From NCBI GenBank assembly GCA_036850795.1, contig JAAECO010000003.1, positions 2,356,001 through 2,420,000 of the forward strand: DNA of 64,000 bases, in the 5' to 3' direction. The translations under genes were made by a program, and so were the position numbers. Position 1 is the first letter of the stretch. The number at the start of each line of letters is the position of its first letter. This document shows positions 32,357 to 42,953 of this stretch, in pieces. The notes beneath the pieces are model-generated. The model saw only the letters and a list, made by a program, of their open reading frames with translations. It ran no database searches and was not told the DNA's origin. The DNA is from Cordyceps javanica (lineage: Eukaryota; Ascomycota; Sordariomycetes; Hypocreales; Cordycipitaceae).

Positions 32357-32890
32357 TGAACTGCACCAGCTCCTCTGCGAGCTCAGGATCTGCAGTGCCC
32401 AGTTTGTACCGACTCCGACTATTCGATTTGGAAGACAGCGAGAGAATGGCTGCGCAACGCCCTGCAGAAGTCGAGACTCTGCCACGTTGGTGAACTTGTG
32501 ATGACTAGCTTAGGCTACACGAGTGTTGGGGAAAACGGAAAAGAGACTGCCTTTCCTATGTAATTAGTATCATGGCGGCGTTGCTAGGAAGGTTACTTAT
32601 GATCGCTTTAGGAGCCATCTGAAGTTGAGGATCGTCATGCGTGGCTACCAAAATAGATTTCTAATGTTATGGCTGCCGTTTCTGGTTGGGAGTAATGTCG
32701 TAGATTACAATAAGTACATTTGAGGGGGTGGTTGTACATGCCGTCTCGTTGGAGATGGGGGGGTTTATTGTTGAAGGGTTTTTGTGTGTGTATGTGTATG
32801 TGTGTGTGTATGTTCTATTTGATCCTATATATATACATTGTCCGGTCATGCCGTGCATGCATGCATGCACGGATGGATGCTGGCCGCGCT
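32357..32890. other. Intergenic between convergent eIF4E and synthetase genes
   Basis: 3' UTR space for both genes. Contains a GT/TATG dinucleotide-type run at about 32783-32813 and a short TGCATGCATGCATGCA palindromic run near 32854-32870. No gene seen. Confidence 0.65.
32783..32813 (+). repeat. Imperfect (GT)n microsatellite
   Basis: Run of GT units interrupted by TATG in the spacer between the convergent genes. Confidence 0.85.
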
Positions 32891-35108
32891 CTACATTTCG
32901 TCGCCGCTCGTTTCGTCGACAAAGATGGCCTTGACGAGCTGCTTCTTGTTGATCTTGCCCATGGCGTTGCGGGGGATGTGGTCGACGACCTTCATGACCT
33001 GGGGGATCTTGTAGGCGGCGAGCCGGCCGCGAAGGGCGCGGCGCATCTCGAGCGGGGTCCAGCCGGCGGGGGCGTGCTCGCGGTCGAGGATGACGACGGC
33101 GCCGACCTTTTGGCCCCAGCTGCCGCTGGGGACGGCGACGACGGCGGCCTCGGCGACCTCGGGCAGCGACAGCAGCTCGCGCTCGACCTCGAGCGCGCTG
33201 ACCTTCTCACCGCCCGTCTTGATGATGTCGGCCGTCTTGCGGCCCTGGATAAAGTACATGGGGCCCTGGGCCCAGGGTTGGCGCGCCCCGTTGCGGCCGG
33301 GGGCGTTGTCGCCGTCGGCGGCGATGACGCGGCGTACGGCGACGTCGCCCGTCTTGAACCAGCGACCGCCGCCGCCGCCGCCGTCGTCGTCGACAAACTC
33401 CTTGGCGGTGGCGTCGGGGTTGCGCCAGTACTCGCGGAAGACGGTGGGGCCGCGGAGCTGGATCTCGCCGGCGCGCTCGCGGCCGCTGGCGTCGACCTCG
33501 CTGCCGGGCTCGATGACATCGCCCGTGTCCGTGTCGACGAGGCGGGCCTCGACCGATGGCAGGGGCCAGCCGACGCTAGCGTCGACGCGGTCGGCAAAGG
33601 CCAGGCCGCAGCTCAGGGCCATGCCGACCTCGGTCATGCCGTAGCGCTCGAGCAGCACGTTGCCGCCGCTGAGGGCGGCCCACGCGGCCTTGACGGGCGT
33701 CGGCAGCGCGGCCGAACCGGAAATGTTGACGCGCAGGTGCCGCGGCGAGGTGGCCTCGCGGGTGGCGGCCTGCACGTCCGGGGCGAGGGCCTTGTGGCTG
33801 GCGAGGAGACGGCTGTAGACGGTGGGCACGACGGTGAAGAAGGTGATGGGAGGAGGGGTCGCCGGGGCGGCGGCGGCGGCGGCGGCGGCGCCATTGGTGG
33901 CAGCGAGAAAGGGCGCAGCGAGGCGTTTCCAGACGGCATCGGCGTTGAAGGGAAACATGAACTCGACGGAGGAGCCGGCAAAGAGAGGCGTAAGGACGGC
34001 ATTGACGGTGCCGTGGATGTGGTGGAGGGGCAGGACGTGGAGGAGGCGGTCAGCGGGTGAGTACTCCCATGCTTGGTGGAGAGAGCGACACTGTGCCGTG
34101 ATGACCTGCTCGGGCAGCAATACGCCTTTCTGTATCACATATTAGTAGATGCTTTCCCCCCCTCCCCCACAGTTTGTTGGTCCGTTAATATCTTACTGGT
34201 CGGTTGGTCGTGCCCGAAGTATACAACATCAGGCCAGCACCGGAAAAGTCCTCGTCAACCAGCGACACGGCTTCGTTGGCGCCGCCGCCGCCGGTGTGCT
34301 TGGGGAGCTCAAGGAAGACCGGCTTTTGCTGCAGGTCCGTGGCGAGTACCTCCCTGGCCTTGGAGGCAAACCTGGGCGAGGCGACGAGAACGGAGGCGGC
34401 GCTCTGGTCGAGAATGTACTGCAGTTCCGGGGCAGGAAATGGCGGGGAGAGGGGCACAGCAATGGCGCGGGCGGCCATGATGGCCAGGAACATGACTACA
34501 CATTTCACATCTGTTTAGTGACGGTGAAGACTTTGGTCCTTTTTTTTTTGGTTTTTGTTTTATTGACAGGGGAAGGGGAGGAGATTCCTCAATAATAAAT
34601 TGTTGCCGTGGGTGGAACTAGCTGGCAACTGACCGGGGGCCAGAGAGAGAGAGAGATAAAGAGAGCGAAAGAGAGACGTACCGACATAGTCGTAGCTATT
34701 TTCTATCAAAAAGGCCACGCGCTCGCCAATGAGAGGCTTGCCGTCGACCGCGTCCCGCAGGCGCTGGCGTGCGCGGGCGACATGGCCGAGAAGCTCACCG
34801 TAGGTGAAGCGGCGGCCAGACAGGGAGTGGACGACGACGGTGGATTTGGGGTCATGTGCGGCGACAGCCTCGAGGATGGGGAGACGCGGGAGCGTAGTGG
34901 AGGAGGTAGTGGTGGTGGAGAGCATCCTTATGGGCAGAGGCGACCGCGGCGGCGGCATACACGGGACGAGAAACCCGACGCGTGTGTTGTTCCTGGCGAC
35001 GGCAGCGGCGGCGGTGACGGCGACGACAGAGGAAGCAGAAGCAACAATGGCGCCGGGGAACGCGGTGAGTCGCCGGTTGGCCAGCGACAGGGCTGATGTC
35101 GTAATCAT
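32891..35108 (-). CDS. Mitochondrial malonyl-CoA synthetase-like (ACSF3/MatB family), 654 aa
   Basis: Exons 34682-35108, 34197-34495 and 32891-34129 on the minus strand; phases agree (GTACGT..TGTAG and GTAAGA..ATACAG). This is an ANL-superfamily adenylating enzyme. The phosphate loop YTSGTTNRPKG is at 234-244 (Asn replaces the usual Gly after TT). Other blocks are HHIHGTVNAVLTPL, ERYGMTEVGMALS, RAGEIQLRGPTVFREYW, KTGDVA, GGEKVSALEVERELL and PRNAMGKINKKQL with the C-terminal catalytic Lys. The overall pattern is closer to ACSF3/MatB than to long-chain or acetyl-CoA synthetases. The N-terminus is rich in Arg, Ala, Ser and Thr without acidic residues for ~40 positions, like a mitochondrial presequence. 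Poly-Ala and poly-Gly inserts sit inside the domain. It would supply malonyl-CoA for mitochondrial fatty-acid synthesis; substrate is inferred. Confidence 0.85.
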
Positions 35109-35120
35109 GGGTGAGGCATA

Positions 35121-35166
35121 AGACGGACGGACGGACGGACGGGCGGGCGGGCTGGCTGGCTGGCGG
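35121..35166 (-). repeat. GACG/GGCG/GGCT tetranucleotide repeats
   Basis: Consecutive GACG, GGCG and GGCT units immediately upstream of the synthetase start codon, i.e. in its 5' leader or core promoter. Confidence 0.85.
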
Positions 35167-35877
35167 CGCGACGCACGACTGTGAGAGGAGGAGGAGGGGC
35201 GAGCGAGCGAGTGAGAGAGCGGCGAGCCTGGTGTGAGAGACGCAAATCGGGTCTTATCGAGTAGGAGAAGCTAGTCCAAAGAGGAGGAGGAGGCGGAGGG
35301 GAAAAAAGAGTGCATACGGGTTGCAGGTTGGGAGGGATTGGAGGTGGAGTCTTGGCTGAGGGTGATGGATGGATGGTGGGTGCGTGGTTGTACCAGTAAG
35401 CAGAGATGCAAAGGCAGAGCGAGAGTGAAGGGGAGAGAGAGGCTGTCCGAGGGCTGGTGGTGATGTGGATATTTTGTTTTTGGTGCTACATGCTAAGTAT
35501 AACAACGCGAACTAGTAATTTCATCGACAGACAGGTAGAGAGATTGAGTAGGTCGGGAACCTTTTTTTTTTACCCCTTCTGAATACGCCACCTCCCAGAT
35601 GGATGAGATTCGATAGCCGGGCAAGATTGATTACTTTGCTCCCTTGGGGATTTCATCAGTCAGTACGGAGTATCAAGTACCAACTATGTATGCTCTGTTA
35701 ACAGAGTCAACATAACATACACCAAAAGTGGGGGACTCATCACCTTGGGGCAGGACGAGGTTCTAGAAGCCGTGGTATATACAATTGGGGCATATTTGTG
35801 TTTCATTCTTCGTCGACGCGAGAACGGGACTATACTCGGTACTGGTCTTTTCTCTCTCTTCTCCTGTCCAAGGTACA

Positions 35878-35990
35878 CTTTTTTTTTCTTCCTTTTTTTC
35901 CTTTTTTCCCTTTTTTCCTTTTTCTTCTCTCTTTTTCTTCTTTTTTCTTTTGCTTTTCCCCCTTCCTTCTTCTTTCCTTCTTCTTTCCTC
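35878..35990 (+). repeat. ~113-nt polypyrimidine tract
   Basis: C/T only, broken by a single G at 35952; mostly T runs with C interruptions. The complementary strand is a purine tract. Confidence 0.9.
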
Positions 35991-38880
35991 GCTCCGTGGC
36001 TCCAGTAGTCGTGAGTCCCACGGCTCACCACTGCCTTCTCCAGTCTCAGATTGGGTTGCACTCTGCGCGTGAACAATCTGCGCTTGCCCATGTGTCATCT
36101 GTTCACACCAGGCGTGCTTTGCTCATAGAGAGTGGTATTGGGGGATGCCGCATCCGATTTCATGTGCAGGGGGGGGGGCATGGGAGAAACCATTTGCAGG
36201 TCCCACCATGTCGCGTGGCACGGCAAGCCTTCTTTCTTCCCTCCCAGAGAGGTGAGGACGGAGCAGAGACAGGCATCGCCGAGGGGTGAGTGAATGAGTA
36301 TACATTAACTCGTATGTAATGTTAAGTAGTGGGTGAACTTGGCATCGAATCAAGTGGGCAATGATTTTCACTACAAGGGTGCGCGGGTGGGAGCAGAAGA
36401 GTGGAAGTGTAACTAAAAAAAGAAGTAGTACGGATAGAGAAAGAAAAGTTGACGAAAAAGAAAAAAAAGGAAAAAAAAAAAGTAAGAATCAATAATAGAC
36501 TGCTCATGTCTCGCAAAATTACTCTTTACTAGGTGGTGCGTGTCGGCAGTCTTCTTTTTTCTTTTTTCTTTCCTCTTTGGTAGGCCAAACCTGACACACC
36601 GCCACTGTGCTTGTTTCCTTGTAGGCAAAAATCTGGGCATCACCAAAGAGCAGAAAGGCGGGCTGCGCGTGAGTTTGTCTCTCTCTCTCTCTTTTTTTTT
36701 GTTGCCCTTTTTTCCTTTTCTTTGCTCTTCTTTTGCTAACGATGCTGGCATGTTTTGGGGGAATCTATCCCGCCGCGGCCGTCGCCACCGGAACCACGGA
36801 CTCGCAAGGATAACTGGAGTTGTATCCATGTACTCAGTGATGCCGCACCCTCGGGTTTACATGACACAGGGACGGGTTGCTGCACCATCGTGCGGGCCTG
36901 GAAAGGGATGCCGTGGTAGGCAACCAGTATGACGGGGGCATGCGGTGCGCTCCGAAAACGATGACAGCCGGGGACGAGAGGGGACGGGCTGAAAAGTGAA
37001 GATGGATTTTTTTTGGACATCATCTTGGTTCCTTCATCCTCTTTTACCAAACCAGTCACTGCGCCGAAAAGCAATAAAACACGCAACGGGTGAATACGGC
37101 CGCATCTGTGTCTCTGATACGTTGGTACTGGGATCATGGCCAAGTGCCAGAGTTCCAATCATAAGCAGCCTCGCCATGGACTGGTATATGACTCTCCGGC
37201 TGTAGACATACGTGCTTCGATGCTTACTCTGCACCTTTCCTTGATGATGTATACATGCATGTATGTGACGCACAAAAGACAGTCAACGATTACTGCCAGC
37301 CGATGACGGGCAGTTGCCTCATCTACAGACTCGTATGAACAGTTGGCGCGAGTAGTTGCAGGAACACACGGACCAATCGAGAACCACCTGATATGCCTCC
37401 TAGGTACTTAGGCTCCTACTACTTACCAGCAGTATCAGTACGGATAGTTACCGCCAACCAAGCAAGGTAGTTACTTTACAGCAGAGCAGAACCAAAATTT
37501 GCTTTTTACATGCAGCGGCCGCAGGCCCAAGCTGGGAATGTATTACCGGGAGAGCTGATCGAGTGGCTTTTCTTCAGTGGGTGGTGGTGGTGATGCCTTG
37601 TCAAGCCGAAAGCTGATCTGGTCACCGCCTTGAAGAGCGAGCCGCTTTCCTTGTCGTCGACCCCCCCCTTTCCCTTCCTTCACCCCTGCTAGCCTGCTGG
37701 ATCATGGCGGCGGCGGCGGCGGCGGCGACGGCGGCGACGACCGCATCGCCTCAACCGCGTCCCCCCCCCTCCCTTCTTCCCTGGGGCCCTCCCCCCCCCG
37801 TCCGGGTGGCTGCCCGTTGCATCGGCCCAGCGACGCGGTTCCGCCAGAAAAGGAGGGAGATGGAATGTGAAGAGAAGAAAACAAAAAAAAAAATTGGATA
37901 AAAAAAGAAACCAGATTGAATTTCTCTTGGGCATCTAATTCTTTTTGTACATTTTTTTTCTTTTTACAGTGTATACTTGTTACGCGATGACTGTGTTGAA
38001 GAAGAGAGAGGGAGAGAGAGAACGAGTTCTCACCGACTTGTACTGTCGCAGCTGGGGTGGCGTTAATAAGCTCACCAACTACCTAAGCAAGTAAGTACCT
38101 TGAGCCTGATACCTACTAACCCAGTACTAACTTTACTCAGTACTCAGTACTAAGTTAACCTGGGCCTACCTGAACCTGGGATTTACCGGTACTGCAGCAC
38201 CTACCTAAGAATACCACCACAATCGGTTGGGATGGGGTGACCAGGTGCAAGGTTATCGACCACTGACAACAACCAACCTATACTATAATGAAGGTACCTT
38301 AAGTAGTTATCAGTGACCACTGACCACTCAGCCAGACAGCCCAGTAGCCAGGCCACCGTAAAAAGAAGAAAACAAGGAGAATAAAAAAGAAATAAAAAAG
38401 AAATACGGCATTATACCCCGCGTGTCTTGAATATATTTCTTTTTTTCGACTCTTCTTCTTCTTGTCCTTGTACTTATTCTTCTTCTTTTTTTTCTTCTTC
38501 TCCGTCTTCTTCTCGTCCGTCTTGTTCCATCTTCACTCTCGCACAAGCAAAAGTCCATATTGTCTCAATCAACAGACCCAAGTAGACCTCTCTCTCACCT
38601 TGTTCCCCCACGCAGCCTGGCCTGGCTTGAACCTTGTCTACCGCTGCCGACCGCCGCCGCCGTCCGCGCGCCGCACCCTCTTTTTTTTTTTTTTTCTTGT
38701 TTCGGGGGCCTGCTTCTGCCTTTTCTGTCTCTCGAAATATCTGTCTCTCTCTCTCTCTCCCATCTATCAAAACATATCAATTCTCAACTCCCATCTTCTC
38801 GCATCCTTCTCTCATCCTTTTCGTGTTTTGCTTTGCCATCAATTGGCGACGACGAACCAAGTTCTCCCCTTCGATCCTAG

Positions 38881-38881
<1 letters not shown>

Positions 38882-38921
<40 letters not shown>
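38882..38921 (+). repeat. (CT)n microsatellite in BolA promoter/leader
   Basis: About 20 perfect CT units, ~150 bp before the BolA start codon, within a wider C/T-rich leader typical of fungal promoters. Confidence 0.9.
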
Positions 38922-38922
<1 letters not shown>

Positions 38923-39068
38923 CTTACTAGTCACTACCGCTACTTGGGCACACTGGTTTCATTTCTCTCGGGGTCGCAGCATCTAAAAAACTTTCATCCA
39001 ACACGCCAACAAAACCCCGGCAGAAAAGACAAGAGCAAAATCGCCCAGGAAGCCCCGTCCCGCCCCGA

Positions 39069-39811
39069 ATGTTGCGCAGATACGCACTCGGCTTCTCCTC
39101 TGTCGGAAGGCAATTCTCTACCATGGGATCCGCGACACCCGTTGAGGACGCCATCCGCGCCAAGGTACGAACCCAAGACGACATCTTTTCGTTTTTCTTT
39201 AGGAAGGAAAAAAAAAGCTCGCAAAGATTCTCCTTAAACTCGAGTCAACTGTCCATGACCCTCCTGTACTGACCTTCAATGGATAGATTACCGCCGCGCT
39301 CAATCCTTTGACACTGGAAATCTACAACGACTCTCACCTCCATTCTCACCACAAGGCCATGCAAGGCAGCACCTCCAAGGAGACTCACTTTCGGTATGCT
39401 CTTTTTCTTTCCTTTTTTTGTTTTTCATCTTCTCTTCCTTTTCATCTTTTCTTTTCTTTCTTTTTCTTTTTTTTTTTCACATCCATTTTGCGAAAAAAAA
39501 AAAAAACAAGAAAAAGAACCACAAAAAAGAACCCAACAGTAAACTGACCGCTGCTCCTCTCAACCAACCCACACAGCCTCGTCATCACATCAGACGCCTT
39601 CAAGTCCAAGATGCAGCCCGCCCGTCACAGGATGATTTACGCCCTGCTCAGCGACGAGATGACCCAGGAGGGCGGCATCCACGCTCTCCAGCTGCGCACC
39701 CTGACCCCCGACGAGGAGGCCCGGCAGCAGCAAAAGAAGCAGCAGGACGAAGAGGCCAAAGCCGCCGCCGCCGCCAAGGGAGCAGAGCCCGCTGCCAATG
39801 AGACTTTGTAA
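39069..39811 (+). CDS. BolA-like protein, probably mitochondrial, 145 aa
   Basis: Exons 39069-39164, 39287-39393 and 39577-39811; introns GTACGA..GATAG and GTATGC..CACAG, the second (183 nt) being pyrimidine-run rich. The BolA fold follows residue ~25: VEDAIRAKITAALNPLTLEI, then NDSHLHSHHKAM with the conserved His cluster, THFRLVITSDAF, and the signature MQPARHRMIYALLSDEM whose invariant His helps bind Fe-S with a monothiol glutaredoxin. The ~18-residue N-terminus MLRRYALGFSSVGRQFST is basic and lacks acids, like a mitochondrial presequence. A second ATG at codon 19 would give a form without it. The tail (~105-145) is a Gln/Glu/Lys/Ala-rich helix. By homology to yeast Bol1 it would act in Fe-S cluster maturation. 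Confidence 0.9.
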
Positions 39812-40383
39812 AAAAAAAAAAAAAGTTCTCGCACTCTTACCGCCCGCATCCTGGCTCTTCACCGCCTATACGTTTCTTGAACCTCTCGAAAACCGCTTCA
39901 TTGCCTGATTTTTTTTCCCGGGGGGTTTTATTCCCCCTTTTTTCATTTTTCTTTTCTTCTTGGCTCAATCAAGCCTTCCCGTGAACGGATGAGATGGGCA
40001 GCCGGCCAAGATTGCTTTTTTTTTAGACGACCATGATACTCCTCAAGGAGACCAAAAAAACAAGGGATACCAGCCTCCCCAGGATTTTTTCTTCTTTTTC
40101 TTCTTCTATCTATTTCCTTCATTCTTCTCACTTTTTTCTTCTTTCAACATTATACTGTCTAGACTACCGCCCCGTTTGACACGGCATCTTCTAGATAACT
40201 TTGCACACGCCAATCACGATATAAGGAAATCAATTCACGAATTCAATGCAATCATCTTGGAAGACCCAGCTCGTCTCAAGTCATGCCATTGTTAAATCTG
40301 CTACTCGAATATTCCTCATTTGGGTCCTCGGATGTTGTATCATGTTACTGTTACAGCGCCCGCCTTCGAGATGCCACTGTAGG
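39812..40383. other. Intergenic between convergent BolA and 40-kb genes
   Basis: 3' UTR space with A and T runs (A run directly after the BolA stop; T runs at about 39910-39917 and 40015-40024). No gene seen. Confidence 0.65.
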
Positions 40384-42300
40384 CTAGACGACAGAACCTG
40401 CTTTGCTGCTCGCACTACGAGCGCTGGCCGAGGCCCTCTTCCGCATCGCCGCACGCACCTTCTCCCTCCTCTTCTGTGCCGCGTCCTCGCCCGTCGACGA
40501 CTGCCTCGTCGAGAGCTGCTGCATATATTGTGTGCCCACAGGCGCGTTGGATCTCATCGAGGACGGCGGAATAGCCGCTCGCAACGTCGTCCTGCGACCC
40601 ATTTCGGGCGATTCTGCTCGCCGAATTGGGGCAGAGCGTGCCACGGAAACAGCTTGTCTTGATACTGGCCTGCTTTCGCTCTCACAAACAGACTTACTTG
40701 GTGAGACAGCTTGTGAAATGGGCCGCTCACTCTGTATTCTGTCGCGTTTCGGTGTTGACTTATCCGTCGCAGCACCCTCTGCCATTTTCATTTCCCGCAC
40801 ATCAACCTCCATAATTTGCTGCATCTTCTGTGGTAGACGCGCGGGGGACGCCGATCCCAGTTCTGTAGCTCCTGGCGCAACTCCAGCCCCTGTCGATCCA
40901 TCTTGTTTCTGCTGCTCATAGACGCTGCGAATCGAGACAGCCTCTTCCTCATAAAATGTCAAAACGCGGTCAAGATTATCGTTTTTGACAATGTGCCGAG
41001 TATACAGTGGCTCGCCACTTTGCATGTTGAACCACTCAATGGCTGAAAGTGGTTCTTGGTCTGGTCCCGCGCCATTAACGTAGTCCAGATATTCGAATGA
41101 AAATAGACGGATGAATTCGTCGTACAAGTAGTCTCGCAGTGCACGCTCCCGCCGTAGGTAGTCAAGACACAGGCAGGCTTTGACAAAACTGAGTCGAGTC
41201 CCACTATGGGATTTGCAGTACTCCGGATAGGCGCCGCAAAATTCTGCGAGAGGTGTCGATACACAATCCTCGTCATCTTCCAAGTCCTCGTCATCAGACA
41301 TCCTCTCTCTTGCACTCAACACCTCCGGCGATAATGACTCTGCTTCCTCAGCCGATGATCCAGTATCAATCTCCGCCGATACATCTTGATGGGTCTCCTT
41401 GGGCATGTTTGTGGCGTTTTGAGTTTGCGTCTGTGTGAGAGTTGCGGGCACAATAGAGCTCGACACAGCCGTCTCTTGTGTCTCTGTAACCTCCAGATGC
41501 TTCAACGACGGCATGCGACTGTCTCTCACCGCCATGATGCTTCCCTTGGAATTGATTGGGCTATCCATATGATACGGCTTGAACCTTTTGACTCGTCGTT
41601 GACCCCCATCATCTCTGGTACGCTTCGATATCTCCGCCCCAACGGTAGCCGGAATGACCTCATGATCTGGTTGTGCGCATGGTGGCGTGTTCGTCATTTG
41701 CGCGGGGGTGTCTTGTATGCGCCGGCCGGTGTATCGGCCAAGGTCCTTGTAGTGACCCTCAGCAACAGCCTCGTGTTGAACATTTTCTGCCAATGGTAGC
41801 TGGACGTCCAATTCCTCCTCTTCCTCCAGGCTTGACATTGGCGCCTTATCGAGGGGTGCCTTCCAATCCAAAGGTGCTTTTCTATATGGTGCTCGAGCGT
41901 GCTGTGGATGAGGCGTCTCTTCGACGAATGATGATTCAGGCATATCTTCGCGGCGTGGCCGACGAGCGTCTGGTGATACCGACCAATCAGGAATGAAACG
42001 TTCCGGGGAAGATCTTGGTTTCGCGCATGGTTGTGAAGACACTGCCACATTCGGGCTTGCAGCTTTGGCGGGCTGTTTTTCGCTGCTGGTCCTCTGCCTG
42101 ACCGCTGCTTCATGTGCTGCCGTTACTGTCTCGAGTACATGATTAGGTACATTGGCCACGCCGTGAGGCTTCTTTCTTAATTGATGTATCCATGAGTCCT
42201 CCTTAGCCAATAGTCCTGCCTGATCCTTTGTGATCCTCTTGCCATTGTTGCGATGTATTTCATCAAGTATGTCCTCGAGTTCTGATGCGCTGTAGGACAT
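40384..42300 (-). CDS. Unrecognised nuclear-type protein, 638 aa
   Basis: One open frame; the first ATG is at 42300 (MSYSASELEDILDEIHRNNG). The frame continues upstream without ATG to an in-frame stop at 42391-42393, and that extra text (through VRWCLYATP) looks coding-like, so an upstream exon is possible. Most of the protein is disordered. A short basic patch (RRVKRFKPYH, ~225-240) could be a nuclear localisation signal, and an acidic run (DDEDLEDDEDC) precedes the only clearly ordered segment, about residues 345-465. That segment is rich in aromatics and Leu (RLSFVKACLCLDYLRRERALRDYLYDEFIRLFSFEYLDYV). The C-terminus is basic, with a KRREKVRAAMRKRA helix. I cannot name a family or function. 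Confidence 0.8.
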   Translation of the reverse strand: MSYSASELEDILDEIHRNNGKRITKDQAGLLAKEDSWIHQLRKKPHGVANVPNHVLETVTAAHEAAVRQRTSSEKQPAKAASPNVAVSSQPCAKPRSSPERFIPDWSVSPDARRPRREDMPESSFVEETPHPQHARAPYRKAPLDWKAPLDKAPMSSLEEEEELDVQLPLAENVQHEAVAEGHYKDLGRYTGRRIQDTPAQMTNTPPCAQPDHEVIPATVGAEISKRTRDDGGQRRVKRFKPYHMDSPINSKGSIMAVRDSRMPSLKHLEVTETQETAVSSSIVPATLTQTQTQNATNMPKETHQDVSAEIDTGSSAEEAESLSPEVLSARERMSDDEDLEDDEDCVSTPLAEFCGAYPEYCKSHSGTRLSFVKACLCLDYLRRERALRDYLYDEFIRLFSFEYLDYVNGAGPDQEPLSAIEWFNMQSGEPLYTRHIVKNDNLDRVLTFYEEEAVSIRSVYEQQKQDGSTGAGVAPGATELGSASPARLPQKMQQIMEVDVREMKMAEGAATDKSTPKRDRIQSERPISQAVSPSKSVCESESRPVSRQAVSVARSAPIRRAESPEMGRRTTLRAAIPPSSMRSNAPVGTQYMQQLSTRQSSTGEDAAQKRREKVRAAMRKRASASARSASSKAGSVV

Positions 42301-42953
42301 TTGTGCACCGTTACTGGGTGTGGCGTAGAGGCACCACCGTACAGAGTCCGTCTCAAGCTCAGGTGTCTTCAACACATCATAGTAGTACAGTCAAACTTGT
42401 TGCAATGACCTTATGCGAAAGGAACAACCTCTGTCGTCGGTTTGTCAAGATGGTCGCTGATAGGCGATGGCTAGCGCAACGCGACCGTCTGTGTTTAACG
42501 CGTGGAGGAGTGGCGTCACCTGGTGGAGCCGCTTGCAGGCGAGCTGGAGCTATCTGCACAAGTAGCTCCGGCCTGCCAACCAAACGGATGCAAGCTGCTG
42601 CATTTCAAGGCAGCCACGCAACCTATTCCTTGAAACATCTCCGCAGTAGCAAGCATCATCGCCAAGGATCCTCGACTGCAGCGCAGAACGCAGCGCTTGT
42701 TCCTGACCTGGTCGTTTGCCCGGTCACGCCTGGATTGTGCCTGCGCAACCCAGACCTGGGACTCTCGCCAACGTCTCTGCTAGCGCATCTCTACATGCAA
42801 TCAGGATTGGTACCAAGTCGAACGTAAGACCGCACTGCTCGAACGCCGCACAACAGGACCATGACAGCTGCATACGACGCCGGGATAGACGTACATGCCA
42901 GCTGATAATAGAGTGTCTACCACCGACTCCCTGGCGCTCAAGCTGTGTACGCT
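42301..42953. promoter_or_regulatory. Divergent promoter, 40-kb gene / fab1
   Basis: 653 bp between divergent start codons; must contain both promoters. No TATA box or recognised site stands out. The left edge may include an unrecognised upstream exon of the minus-strand gene. Confidence 0.45.

Larger units (their letters stand above)
35109..39068. other. 4-kb gene-free region rich in simple sequence
   Basis: Promoter/leader of the synthetase gene on the left and of the BolA gene on the right. In between are pyrimidine tracts, G/C runs, and clusters of TACCTA, CCTAGGTA and AGTACT-type short motifs (about 37397-37450 and 38080-38300). No open frame here has convincing coding features; the longer ones are antisense or pyrimidine-run artefacts. 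An unannotated non-coding RNA cannot be excluded. Confidence 0.55.

Noticed and set aside
32720..34060. 446-codon frame on the + strand
   Set aside because: Lies antisense to the malonyl-CoA-synthetase-like gene; it is a mirror of strong GC third-position bias.
36736..37158. 140-codon frame on the - strand in the gene-free region
   Set aside because: No family similarity and no codon bias; overlaps another open frame on the opposite strand.
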